Origin: Leeuwenhoekiella blandensis MED217
GTDB lineage: Bacteria > Bacteroidota > Bacteroidia > Flavobacteriales > Flavobacteriaceae
Direction: 5' to 3'
Length of the DNA: 64,000 bases
Assembly (NCBI RefSeq): GCF_000152985.1
Contig: NZ_CH672395.1
Location: forward strand, 3,003,195-3,067,194
Under the pieces are notes generated by a model that was not told the DNA's origin, ran no database searches, and saw only the letters and a list, made by a program, of their open reading frames with translations. Of this stretch, positions 56,381-64,000 are shown piece by piece. A program made the position numbers and the translations under genes. Each line of letters starts with the position of its first letter. Position 1 is the first letter of the stretch.

Positions 56381-58552
56381 ATGAAAAAGTGCAATGTATT
56401 TGGCATTGTCGCAAGTTGTTTGTTGATTCTTTCCTGCGATGATGCTTCAAAACAAGAAATGACTCTTACTACCGTAGCTAAACCTTCGGTAGCACAGACC
56501 AATACCAATTATGTGAGCAACCGCGCACCGCTTGCTCCAAGTGCTTTGATTAAACTTCCGCTAGGTGCCATTAAACCGGGAAGCTGGCTCAAAGAAAGCC
56601 TGCAGCGTCAGGCAGAAGGTCTTATGGGTAATTTGGGCGAAATAAGCGCTTGGTTACAAAAAGACGATAATGCCTGGTTGTCTGACGATGGCACCGGTGC
56701 CTGGGGCTGGGAAGAAGTCCCTTATTGGTTAAAAGGTTATGCCAATACCGGCTATATTTTGCAAGATTCTTCTATGATCAAAGAATCACAGATCTGGTTT
56801 GAAGCTGCGCTTAAAAGTCAGCGGGAAGACGGGAATTTTGGTCCAAAAATGTTTTCTGATCGCGACGGTTCTCAAGACTTCTGGTCTAATATGATTATGC
56901 TGTATTGCCTGCAATCCTATTACGAAGCTACAAAGGATGAGCGTGTAATCGACTTGATGACCAAATACTTCAAGTATCAAAACAGTGTACCTGATGATAA
57001 AATGCTGTCTGGCGTTCACTACTGGCAAACCTTGCGCGGTGGTGACAACCTCTATAGCGTGATCTGGTTGTACAACCGTACCGGAGATAAATTCCTTTTA
57101 GATTTAGTCGAAAAACTACACCGTACCAATGCAGATTGGTCGAAGCGCGACAATACGTTAGACGAAATTCACAACCATAAAGAAACCCGTGAAGGGATGG
57201 AATTCCCGGACTGGTTTAGCAAATTGGTAGACTGGCATAATGTAAATATTGCTCAAGGATTTAGAGAACCGGCTCAATATTATCAGCTAAGCAGAAATGA
57301 AGCAGATTTGCAGGCTACCTATGACAACTTTAAGATCATAAGAGATTATTTTGGTCAGGTTCCGGGCGGAATGTTTGGTGCTGATGAAAATGCACGTCCC
57401 GGTTATAGCGATCCGCGTCAAGGTGTTGAAACCTGCGGAATGGTAGAACAAATGAATAGCGATGAGCATTTACTGCGTATTACCGGTGATATTTTCTGGG
57501 CAGACCACGCTGAAGAAGTAGCTTTTAACACCTACCCTGCTGCGTTAATGCCTGATTTTAGATCGCTGCGCTACATCACCAGCCCCAATATGGTATTAAA
57601 CGATGATGCCAATCACAGTCCGGGGATTGCGAATGCTGGTCCGTTTTTAATGATGAACCCGTTTAGCTCCAGATGCTGTCAACATAATCACGGGCAAGGC
57701 TGGGCCTATTTTACCGAAAATCTGTTTATGGCAACTCCAGATAACGGTCTTGCGGCTGTTCTTTATGCAGCAGGTTCGGTTACTGCAAAGGTGAGCGATG
57801 GTAAAGAAGTGACGGTAACTAACAACTCAAACTACCCGTTTACTGAACGTTTAGACTTTACCGTAAACACTTCAGAGGCTGTGGAGTTTCCATTATACTT
57901 TAGAATTCCGGCGTGGGCTAAGCAAGCTTCGGTAGCTTTAAATGGCGAAGCTCTTGATGCTAACCCTTCAGCAAATACTTATATACGTATTGAGCGTGAA
58001 TGGAAAGATGGTGACCAAGTTACGTTGACCCTTCCGAAGGAATTAGGTTTAAGAACCTGGGAAGCCAATAACAACAGTGTAAGTCTTGATTATGGCCCGC
58101 TTACCTTTTCGCTTAAAATAGAAGAGGAATACCCCACAAAAAACAGTTCGCAAACTGCAGTTTGGGATTCAAAATGGCAAAAAGATGCCGATGTAGAAAA
58201 ATGGCCTTCTTTTGAGATTCATCCGGCTTCGCCGTGGAATTATGGCTTAATTTTAGACAAAGAGCATCTTGAAGATTCGTTCACCATTGAAACCAAATCG
58301 TGGCCTGAAGATAATTATCCATTTACGGTTGATGCAGCACCTATTGTGATCAAAGCAAAAGGAAAGCGCATCCCGCAATGGACGATTGACCAATATGGTC
58401 TTGCAGGGGAATTGCAGCCAAGTCCTGTAAAATCTGATGAACCGGCTGAAACTATTGAATTAATTCCTATGGGTGCCGCGCGTTTACGCATCAGTGCCTT
58501 TCCGGTGATCGGAGAAGGCGACGCTGCAACCACCTGGAAACCTACTAAATAA
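56381..58552 (+). CDS. GH127/GH146-type (DUF1680) beta-L-arabinofuranosidase
   Basis: A 723-residue lipoprotein (lipobox LSC, Cys19) of the DUF1680 class. An (alpha/alpha)6 barrel (about 60-440) is followed by two beta domains. The Zn/Cys active site of the family is present: Glu336 as candidate acid/base, Glu350 and Cys352 (GVETCGM) and the Cys432-Cys433 pair (SRCCQHN), one of them the cysteine nucleophile in HypBA1. Acts on beta-L-arabinofuranosyl or related furanosyl ends (some members take other pentofuranoses). 26 bases after the GH43 gene, with which it would strip furanose decorations. Confidence 0.88.
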   Translation: MKKCNVFGIVASCLLILSCDDASKQEMTLTTVAKPSVAQTNTNYVSNRAPLAPSALIKLPLGAIKPGSWLKESLQRQAEGLMGNLGEISAWLQKDDNAWLSDDGTGAWGWEEVPYWLKGYANTGYILQDSSMIKESQIWFEAALKSQREDGNFGPKMFSDRDGSQDFWSNMIMLYCLQSYYEATKDERVIDLMTKYFKYQNSVPDDKMLSGVHYWQTLRGGDNLYSVIWLYNRTGDKFLLDLVEKLHRTNADWSKRDNTLDEIHNHKETREGMEFPDWFSKLVDWHNVNIAQGFREPAQYYQLSRNEADLQATYDNFKIIRDYFGQVPGGMFGADENARPGYSDPRQGVETCGMVEQMNSDEHLLRITGDIFWADHAEEVAFNTYPAALMPDFRSLRYITSPNMVLNDDANHSPGIANAGPFLMMNPFSSRCCQHNHGQGWAYFTENLFMATPDNGLAAVLYAAGSVTAKVSDGKEVTVTNNSNYPFTERLDFTVNTSEAVEFPLYFRIPAWAKQASVALNGEALDANPSANTYIRIEREWKDGDQVTLTLPKELGLRTWEANNNSVSLDYGPLTFSLKIEEEYPTKNSSQTAVWDSKWQKDADVEKWPSFEIHPASPWNYGLILDKEHLEDSFTIETKSWPEDNYPFTVDAAPIVIKAKGKRIPQWTIDQYGLAGELQPSPVKSDEPAETIELIPMGAARLRISAFPVIGEGDAATTWKPTK

Positions 58553-58585
58553 ACCTTTAAACTTGTTAATCGCAAATTCACACTT

Positions 58586-60877
58586 ATGAGAAAATTACTT
58601 TTGGGATTATGTACCGGATTGCTATTTACTGCCACGCAAGCACAAGAAACGCTGGTAGAAACGGTGCACAACCCTGTTGATTATGTAAACCCGTTAATGG
58701 GTACCGACTCAAGCCCTGGATTATCTAACGGAAATACCTATCCTGCAGTAGCAGTGCCTTGGGGAATGAACCTCTGGACACCGCAAACCGGACCTATGGG
58801 ACACGGTTGGGCGTATACGTACAACGCCAATAAAATTCGTGGCTTCAAGCAGACGCATCAGCCTTCTCCTTGGATGAACGATTATGGTCAATTTTCATTA
58901 ATGCCCGTTACCGGTGGTATGAAATTTAATCAGGATGATCGCGCAAGCTGGTTTTCGCATAAGGCGGAAGAATCTACGCCATACTACTATAAAGTGTACT
59001 TAGCAGATCACGATGTAACGGTTGAGCTTACGCCGACTGAGCGCGCTGCACAATTTAAAATGACATTTCCAAAGGCCGACAGTTCGTATGTAGTGATCGA
59101 CCCTTTTGATAAAGGATCGTATGTAAAAGTGATCCCTGAAGAAAATAAGATCATTGGATATACGACCAAATATGCACGTGGTAGACTTACGAATTTCAAG
59201 AATTATTTTGTCATCAAATTTGATACACCTTTTAGCGATGTAAATACTTGGCAAAGCGATACCCTAGCAAAAGGTCAAGCTGAAATGACAGCTGATCACG
59301 CCGGAGCGATCGTAGGATTTGACACTAAAAATGGTGCTGTCGTTAATGCTAAAGTCGCTTCTTCTTTCATCAGTTTTGAACAAGCCGAATTGAATTTGGA
59401 GCGCGAAATTGGCGATAACGATTTTGAAACTACCAAACAAAATGCACGAGCGCTTTGGAATGAAAAACTAGGCCGCATCGATGTAGGTGGCGGGACTATT
59501 GATCAGGTAAGAACGTTTTACTCGTGTTTGTACAGAACCTTATTCTTCCCCAATAAACTTTACGAGATCAATGCTAAAGATGAGATCGTACACTGGAGCC
59601 CATATACTGGCGAAATCTTACCCGGATATATGTTTGCCGGTACCGGTTTCTGGGACACGTTTAGAGCGCTTTACCCATTCTTAAACCTGGCTTACCCATC
59701 GATCAATAAAGAAATGCAAGCGGGTCTTGCCAATGATTTTAAAGAAGGCGGCTGGTTACCAGAATGGTCAAGCCCGGGATATGCCAATATCATGGTAGGT
59801 AATAACTCGGCTTCTGTAGTTGCAGATGCATACATTAAAGGCTTGAGAGGTTATGATACTGAAACGCTTTGGGAAGCATTAGTTAATGGTGCGAATAACG
59901 AAGGACCTATGACTGCTGTAGGTCGTGCCGGTGCGCCATACTACAACAAATTGGGCTACGTACCGTACGATGTTGGCGTCAATGAAAGCGCCGCAAGAAC
60001 GCTAGAATATGCCTATGATGATTTTGCTATTTATCAATTCGGAAAAGCTATCGGAAAACCTAAAAAAGAGATCGAGATCTATAAAGAGCGTAGTATGAAC
60101 TACAAGAACCTTTTTGATCCTAGCTATGGCTTGATGCGTGGTAAGAATGAAGACGGAAGCTGGCAAGAAGACTTTAACCCGTTCAAATGGGGTAACCCAT
60201 TCACTGAAGGAAACAGCTGGCATTACAGTTGGTCTGTATTTCACGATGTACAGGGACTTATCGACTTGATTGGCGGCGAAGAAAAGTTTGTTAAGAAATT
60301 GGATTCGGTTTTCTCTATGCCTCCTATTTTTGACGAGAGCGTTTATGGGGGTGTGATTCACGAGATCCGTGAAATGCAAATCGCAGATATGGGACAGTAT
60401 GCACACGGTAATCAGCCTATTCAGCATATGATCTATTTATACAACTATGCCGGTGCTCCGTGGAAAACACAATACTGGGCGCGTGAAACGATGGACAGAA
60501 TGTATATGGCAACTCCAGATGGTTATTGCGGTGACGAAGACAACGGGCAAACTTCGGCTTGGTATGTATTCTCTGCAATGGGCTTCTACCCTGTTGCCCC
60601 TGCTACAGATCAATATGTTCTGGGTGCTCCTTTATTTAAAAAGCTTACGCTGAAGCTCGAAAACGGAAAAGAGCTGGTGATCAATGCACCTAAAAATAGC
60701 GATGAAAACCGCTATATTGAATCGATGAAAGTCGATGGTAAAACCTATAATAAAAACTGGTTAAGCCACAAGGCGATAATGGATGGAATGACCATTGATT
60801 ATGATATGAGTGAAACTCCAAACAAATCACGCGGAACCAAAAAATCGGCGTACCCGTATTCACTTTCTAATGAATAA
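58586..60877 (+). CDS. GH92 family exo-alpha-mannosidase-like protein with Gln at the general-acid position
   Basis: A 763-residue secreted protein (signal peptide to about ATQAQ, 20) with the GH92 layout: N-terminal beta-sandwich opening VNPLMGTDSSPGLSNGNTYPAVAVPWG (in part NTYPAVAVPWG), then an (alpha/alpha)6 barrel. The box that normally reads HGNEPSHH reads HGNQPIQH: Gln610 replaces the general acid. The base motif GDEDNGQTSAWY (about 649-660) with Asp652 is intact, as is GFWDTFRALYP. In the family such Gln variants (CcGH92_5) remove mannose-1-phosphate links, where no acid is needed. So this enzyme may act on mannosyl-phosphate diesters or another activated linkage; it could also be inactive. 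GH92 enzymes need calcium. Confidence 0.9.
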   Translation: MRKLLLGLCTGLLFTATQAQETLVETVHNPVDYVNPLMGTDSSPGLSNGNTYPAVAVPWGMNLWTPQTGPMGHGWAYTYNANKIRGFKQTHQPSPWMNDYGQFSLMPVTGGMKFNQDDRASWFSHKAEESTPYYYKVYLADHDVTVELTPTERAAQFKMTFPKADSSYVVIDPFDKGSYVKVIPEENKIIGYTTKYARGRLTNFKNYFVIKFDTPFSDVNTWQSDTLAKGQAEMTADHAGAIVGFDTKNGAVVNAKVASSFISFEQAELNLEREIGDNDFETTKQNARALWNEKLGRIDVGGGTIDQVRTFYSCLYRTLFFPNKLYEINAKDEIVHWSPYTGEILPGYMFAGTGFWDTFRALYPFLNLAYPSINKEMQAGLANDFKEGGWLPEWSSPGYANIMVGNNSASVVADAYIKGLRGYDTETLWEALVNGANNEGPMTAVGRAGAPYYNKLGYVPYDVGVNESAARTLEYAYDDFAIYQFGKAIGKPKKEIEIYKERSMNYKNLFDPSYGLMRGKNEDGSWQEDFNPFKWGNPFTEGNSWHYSWSVFHDVQGLIDLIGGEEKFVKKLDSVFSMPPIFDESVYGGVIHEIREMQIADMGQYAHGNQPIQHMIYLYNYAGAPWKTQYWARETMDRMYMATPDGYCGDEDNGQTSAWYVFSAMGFYPVAPATDQYVLGAPLFKKLTLKLENGKELVINAPKNSDENRYIESMKVDGKTYNKNWLSHKAIMDGMTIDYDMSETPNKSRGTKKSAYPYSLSNE

Positions 60878-60897
60878 ATACAGAGACCTTTAAATAC

Positions 60898-63213
60898 ATG
60901 ACACGAATTACACTAAAGGGTTTATGCACCGTCGCAAGTATACTTGCGGCTGGTGTTTTTAACACCCAAGCACAAGAAGACCTTGCCAAATATGTAGATC
61001 CGATGATCGGGACTGCAAAAATGGGACACACCTATCCCGGTGCAACTGTACCTTTTGGAAGCGTTCAGTTAAGTCCCGATACCGATACCATTCCGTATGC
61101 GGTTAACGGGCGCTACAATCCCGACGTTTATAAATACTGCGCCGGTTATCAATATGAAGATTCAACAATTGTTGGATTTAGCCACACGCATTTTAGCGGT
61201 ACCGGTCACTCTGATTTGGGTGATTTTTTAGTAATGCCAACGGTAGGAAAACTACAACTCAATCCGGGAACAGAGACCAATCCCGACAGCGGTTACCGCT
61301 CACGCTTTTCTCACGATGAAGAAACAGCAGAAGCAGGATATTATGCCGTTAACCTAAAAGATTACGGCATCAAAGCCGAAATGACAGCCACCACACGCGT
61401 AGGTGTGCATCAATACACATTTCCAAAAAGTGATCAAGCGCATATTATCCTCGATCTTAAATCAGGAATCTACAATTATGATGAGAAGAATGTGTGGACG
61501 ATCGTGCGTGTAGAGAACGATTCTACCATTACCGGATATCGCCAAACCAGCGGTTGGGCGCGTACGCGTAAGGTGTACTTTGCGATGACCTTCAGCAAAG
61601 CTTTTAAGAGTTATGGTCAGGAAAAACAACCCGGACAAGTATATCGCGGATTCTGGGGACGTTTTGATCAGGAGCATAATTTCCCACAAATGGCAGGAAA
61701 TGACCTGCGACTGTATTTCGATTTTGATACGGAAGCAAATGAAGCGATTCAGGTTAAAATGGCGCTATCTCCGGTAAGTACCGAAGGTGCGCTAAAGAAT
61801 ATGGAAGCTGAAGTTCCGGGTTGGGACTTTAACGCTGTAAAGCAACAAGCGCGCGACACCTGGAATAAAGAATTGCAAAAAGTTACTGTAGAAACTTTAG
61901 AAGAATCTGACAAAGTAAATCTGTACACCGCAATGTATCACGCCTTTTTAGGTCCAACCGTTTATATGGACGTAGACGGAAAATATATGGGTCTTGATCG
62001 CAATGTGCACGAAGCCGATGGCTTTACCAATTATACCAGCTTTTCGCTTTGGGATACGTATCGTGCGTTGCACCCCTTATTCAATGTATTGCAGCCACAA
62101 CGCAATCAGGATATGGTGCAATCTATGATGGTGCATCAGGAACAAAGTGTACATCATATGCTTCCTATCTGGTCGCATTATGCTAATGAAAACTGGTGTA
62201 TGATCGGTTATCATTCAGCTTCAGTAATTGCAGATGCTATTGTAAAAGGCAATGCTGATTTTGATCAAAACGCTGCTTTAGACGCTTGTGTGGAGACGGC
62301 GCGCGTTCGTTATTTTGACGGTATTGGGGACTATATCGATATGGGCTATGTACCTGAAGATAAAAGTGGTGCTTCGGTATCTAAAACTTTAGAATATGCC
62401 TACGATGACTGGGCGATTGCACAAGCTGCTAAGAAATTAGGTCGTGACGAAATCTACAAAGAGTTCATCGAGCGTTCTACGTATTGGAAAAACGTGTACG
62501 ATAAATCTATCGGATTTATGCGTCCTAAATTGAGTGACGGAAGCTTTAAAAAAGAGTTTGACGCATTGAACACGCACGGTCAAGGGTTTATTGAAGGAAA
62601 CAGTTGGAATTATAGTCTTTATGTTCCTCAAGATCCTGCAGGAATGATCGATCTTATGGGCGGAAAAGAGAAATTCAGTACGCACTTAGATTCGTTATTT
62701 ACGATGGAATTGCCAGATAAGTATTTTGAAAATACCGAAGATATTTCGCGTGAAGGAATCATTGGAAACTATGTACACGGTAACGAACCTTCGCATCACG
62801 TGGCTTATTTGTACAACTGGACAGACGATGCTTACAAAGCACAGGACAAGATCAGAATGATCTTAAAAGAGAAATATATGACCGGTTCAGATGGGTTGAG
62901 TGGTAATGACGATTTTGGTCAAATGAGTGCCTGGTATCTATTCAGCAGTTTAGGATTTTATCCTGTTGCGCCGGGATCTGTAGATTATGCTTTAGGAAGC
63001 CCTGCGGTTAAAGAAGCAACGCTTAACTTAGATAACGGAAATACCTTTAAGGTTGAAGCTAAAAATCAGTCTGAGAAGAATGTATACGTGCGTAAAGTAG
63101 AATTGAACGGTCAAGAACTTACCGAGCCATTCATCACGCACGATCAGGTTATGAACGGTGGAACGCTTACTTTTTATATGAGTAGAAAACCTAATAAGAA
63201 TCTTTATAACTAA
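60898..63213 (+). CDS. GH92 family exo-alpha-mannosidase (canonical)
   Basis: A 771-residue secreted enzyme (signal peptide to about TQAQ, 26). VDPMIGTAKMGHTYPGATVPFG, here TAKMGHTYPGATVPFG, opens the GH92 sandwich; SFSLWDTYRALHPL lies in the barrel. The general acid is present: Glu630 in HGNEPSHH. The base motif GNDDFGQMSAWY (about 669-680) is complete. Removes alpha-linked mannose from the non-reducing end (1,2-, 1,3-, 1,4- or 1,6-links in different members) with calcium. Directly after the Gln variant (20 bases), so the two probably treat different linkages of one glycan. Confidence 0.94.
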   Translation: MTRITLKGLCTVASILAAGVFNTQAQEDLAKYVDPMIGTAKMGHTYPGATVPFGSVQLSPDTDTIPYAVNGRYNPDVYKYCAGYQYEDSTIVGFSHTHFSGTGHSDLGDFLVMPTVGKLQLNPGTETNPDSGYRSRFSHDEETAEAGYYAVNLKDYGIKAEMTATTRVGVHQYTFPKSDQAHIILDLKSGIYNYDEKNVWTIVRVENDSTITGYRQTSGWARTRKVYFAMTFSKAFKSYGQEKQPGQVYRGFWGRFDQEHNFPQMAGNDLRLYFDFDTEANEAIQVKMALSPVSTEGALKNMEAEVPGWDFNAVKQQARDTWNKELQKVTVETLEESDKVNLYTAMYHAFLGPTVYMDVDGKYMGLDRNVHEADGFTNYTSFSLWDTYRALHPLFNVLQPQRNQDMVQSMMVHQEQSVHHMLPIWSHYANENWCMIGYHSASVIADAIVKGNADFDQNAALDACVETARVRYFDGIGDYIDMGYVPEDKSGASVSKTLEYAYDDWAIAQAAKKLGRDEIYKEFIERSTYWKNVYDKSIGFMRPKLSDGSFKKEFDALNTHGQGFIEGNSWNYSLYVPQDPAGMIDLMGGKEKFSTHLDSLFTMELPDKYFENTEDISREGIIGNYVHGNEPSHHVAYLYNWTDDAYKAQDKIRMILKEKYMTGSDGLSGNDDFGQMSAWYLFSSLGFYPVAPGSVDYALGSPAVKEATLNLDNGNTFKVEAKNQSEKNVYVRKVELNGQELTEPFITHDQVMNGGTLTFYMSRKPNKNLYN

Positions 63214-63217
63214 GTTT

Positions 63218-63910
63218 ATGAGCAAATTTGTCCAACTTTCGGTATGTATAGTTTTTATGGTTTGGGGTAGTATTTTTAAGTCAACGGCACAAGATTGGCC
63301 TAATTTAAAGCGCTATGCCGAAGCCAATGCACAAGTAGATTCAATCTATGCAAAAGAAAACAGAGTGGTCTTTATGGGTAACTCCATTACCGAAGGTTGG
63401 GTCAATAGCGATCCTGATTTCTTTACCAAGAATAACTTCATCGGTCGCGGAATTAGCGGTCAGACCACGCCTCAGATGCTGTTGCGTTTTAGACAGGATG
63501 TGATCGATCTAAATCCCGTGGCGGTAGTGATCCTTGCCGGAACCAACGATATCGCCGGAAATACCGGCCCGATGACTACAGCCCAGATTTTTGACAATAT
63601 GGTTTCTATGGTTGAACTGGCAGAAGCAAATGGCATTGTTCCTATTGTTTCTTCTATTCTTCCTGCGTCTAAATATCCGTGGAAGCCTGAAGTGGATTCC
63701 GTAGGTCCCATTTTAGAACTGAATATGATGCTGAAGTATTACTCCAAAGGAAAAGGCCTGGTATATCTGGATTATTTTTCTGAAATGGTAAATGAAGCAA
63801 ACGGTCTTCCGGAAGCACTTTCTTATGATGGCGTGCATCCTACAGATGAAGGCTATAAAGTGATGGAACCGTTGGCATTAGCAGCGATCAAAGAAGCTTT
63901 AAAGCGCTAA
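63218..63910 (+). CDS. SGNH/GDSL-family hydrolase (putative carbohydrate esterase)
   Basis: A 230-residue secreted protein (signal peptide to about STAQ, 25). Active-site blocks: Ser56 in MGNSITEGW (Asn for Asp in the GDS block, common in this subgroup), Gly79 region (GRGISGQTT), Asn110 in AGTNDI, and Asp204 and His207 in DGVHPTDEGY. Likely removes acetyl or other acyl groups from the sugar. Starts 4 bases after the GH92 stop, last gene of the operon, with a strong terminator after it. Confidence 0.92.
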   Translation: MSKFVQLSVCIVFMVWGSIFKSTAQDWPNLKRYAEANAQVDSIYAKENRVVFMGNSITEGWVNSDPDFFTKNNFIGRGISGQTTPQMLLRFRQDVIDLNPVAVVILAGTNDIAGNTGPMTTAQIFDNMVSMVELAEANGIVPIVSSILPASKYPWKPEVDSVGPILELNMMLKYYSKGKGLVYLDYFSEMVNEANGLPEALSYDGVHPTDEGYKVMEPLALAAIKEALKR

Positions 63911-63931
63911 GGCTTAACTATAAATTGAAAC

Positions 63932-63966
63932 AACAAAGCCTGCTCGATGAGCAGGCTTTGTTTATT
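63932..63966 (+). terminator. Rho-independent terminator closing the PUL
   Basis: CAAAGCCTGCTC (63934-63945), loop GAT, GAGCAGGCTTTG (63949-63960), then TTTATTTATT. A perfect 12-bp stem. The remaining 34 bases of the window show nothing further. Confidence 0.88.
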
Positions 63967-64000
63967 TATTAATTATGTTTTATACAGATTCCTTATATAA

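Noticed and set aside
1-64000. tRNA, rRNA, CRISPR or insertion sequence
   Set aside because: I looked for cloverleaf ends, repeat arrays and transposase genes and saw none.

Overview
The window reads as a chromosomal segment of a Bacteroidota bacterium, most likely a marine or algal-associated member of the Flavobacteriia. The grounds are two SusC/SusD pairs in a polysaccharide-utilisation locus (PUL), many short Bacteroidota-style lipoprotein signals (LLSCG, LFASC, FTSCA), little Shine-Dalgarno signal, TAnnTTTG promoter -7 boxes, and outer-membrane barrels ending in Phe. No rRNA, tRNA, CRISPR array, transposase or phage gene was recognised.

Region 1 (1-17370) is the most unusual part. Two convergent gene sets encode exported caspase-fold and partner proteins. 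On the + strand, behind the tail of a probable outer-membrane protein, lie a metacaspase-like protein with a DUF4384-like tail, a trypsin-like serine protease with ankyrin repeats, a caspase paralogue that has lost both catalytic residues but keeps an EF-hand loop, a catalytically complete caspase-TPR protein starting at the next base, and a secreted RHS/YD-repeat protein overlapping it by 4 bases. On the - strand lie a lipoprotein, a CHASE2 membrane sensor without an output domain, a small secreted protein and a 1713-residue WD40-Ig-caspase-EF-hand protein. Almost all carry export signals, so this looks like an envelope-located proteolytic or sensory network of three apparently active caspases, one serine protease and one pseudocaspase. 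I know of no described system with this composition and offer it as the main candidate.

Region 2 (17484-35226) is mostly metabolic and envelope housekeeping: a DUF1080 lipoprotein; hxlA and hxlB (ribulose-monophosphate formaldehyde fixation) divergent from an AraC regulator; a phosphate-selective-type porin; a DUF808 membrane protein; an SdiA-regulated-like protein; a YceI-porin-YceI operon; an SDR dehydrogenase; a large Omp85 barrel fused to a degenerate calcineurin-like phosphoesterase; a DnaQ/GIY-YIG nuclease fusion; and a bile-acid-symporter-like transporter. A degenerate dispersed repeat ('..GGCAAGCCT..TATTAAACCCTTT..') sits directly before terminators.

Region 3 (35227-63910) is a large PUL headed by a LacI-family regulator. 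It holds two SusC/SusD pairs (the second SusC has an in-frame TAA), a basic-secretory-protein metallopeptidase, a double-discoidin lipoprotein, a GtaA-like protein, a DUF3823 lipoprotein, a Tat-exported Gfo/Idh/MocA oxidoreductase, GH43, GH127/GH146-type, two GH92 enzymes and an SGNH esterase. Four perfect copies of the palindrome TAAAACGTTTTA precede four transcription units, which defines a probable LacI regulon. The enzyme set points to a mannose- and arabinofuranose-containing glycan or glycoprotein. One GH92 has Gln where the family has its general-acid Glu, which predicts mannosyl-phosphate or another unusual linkage as its target.
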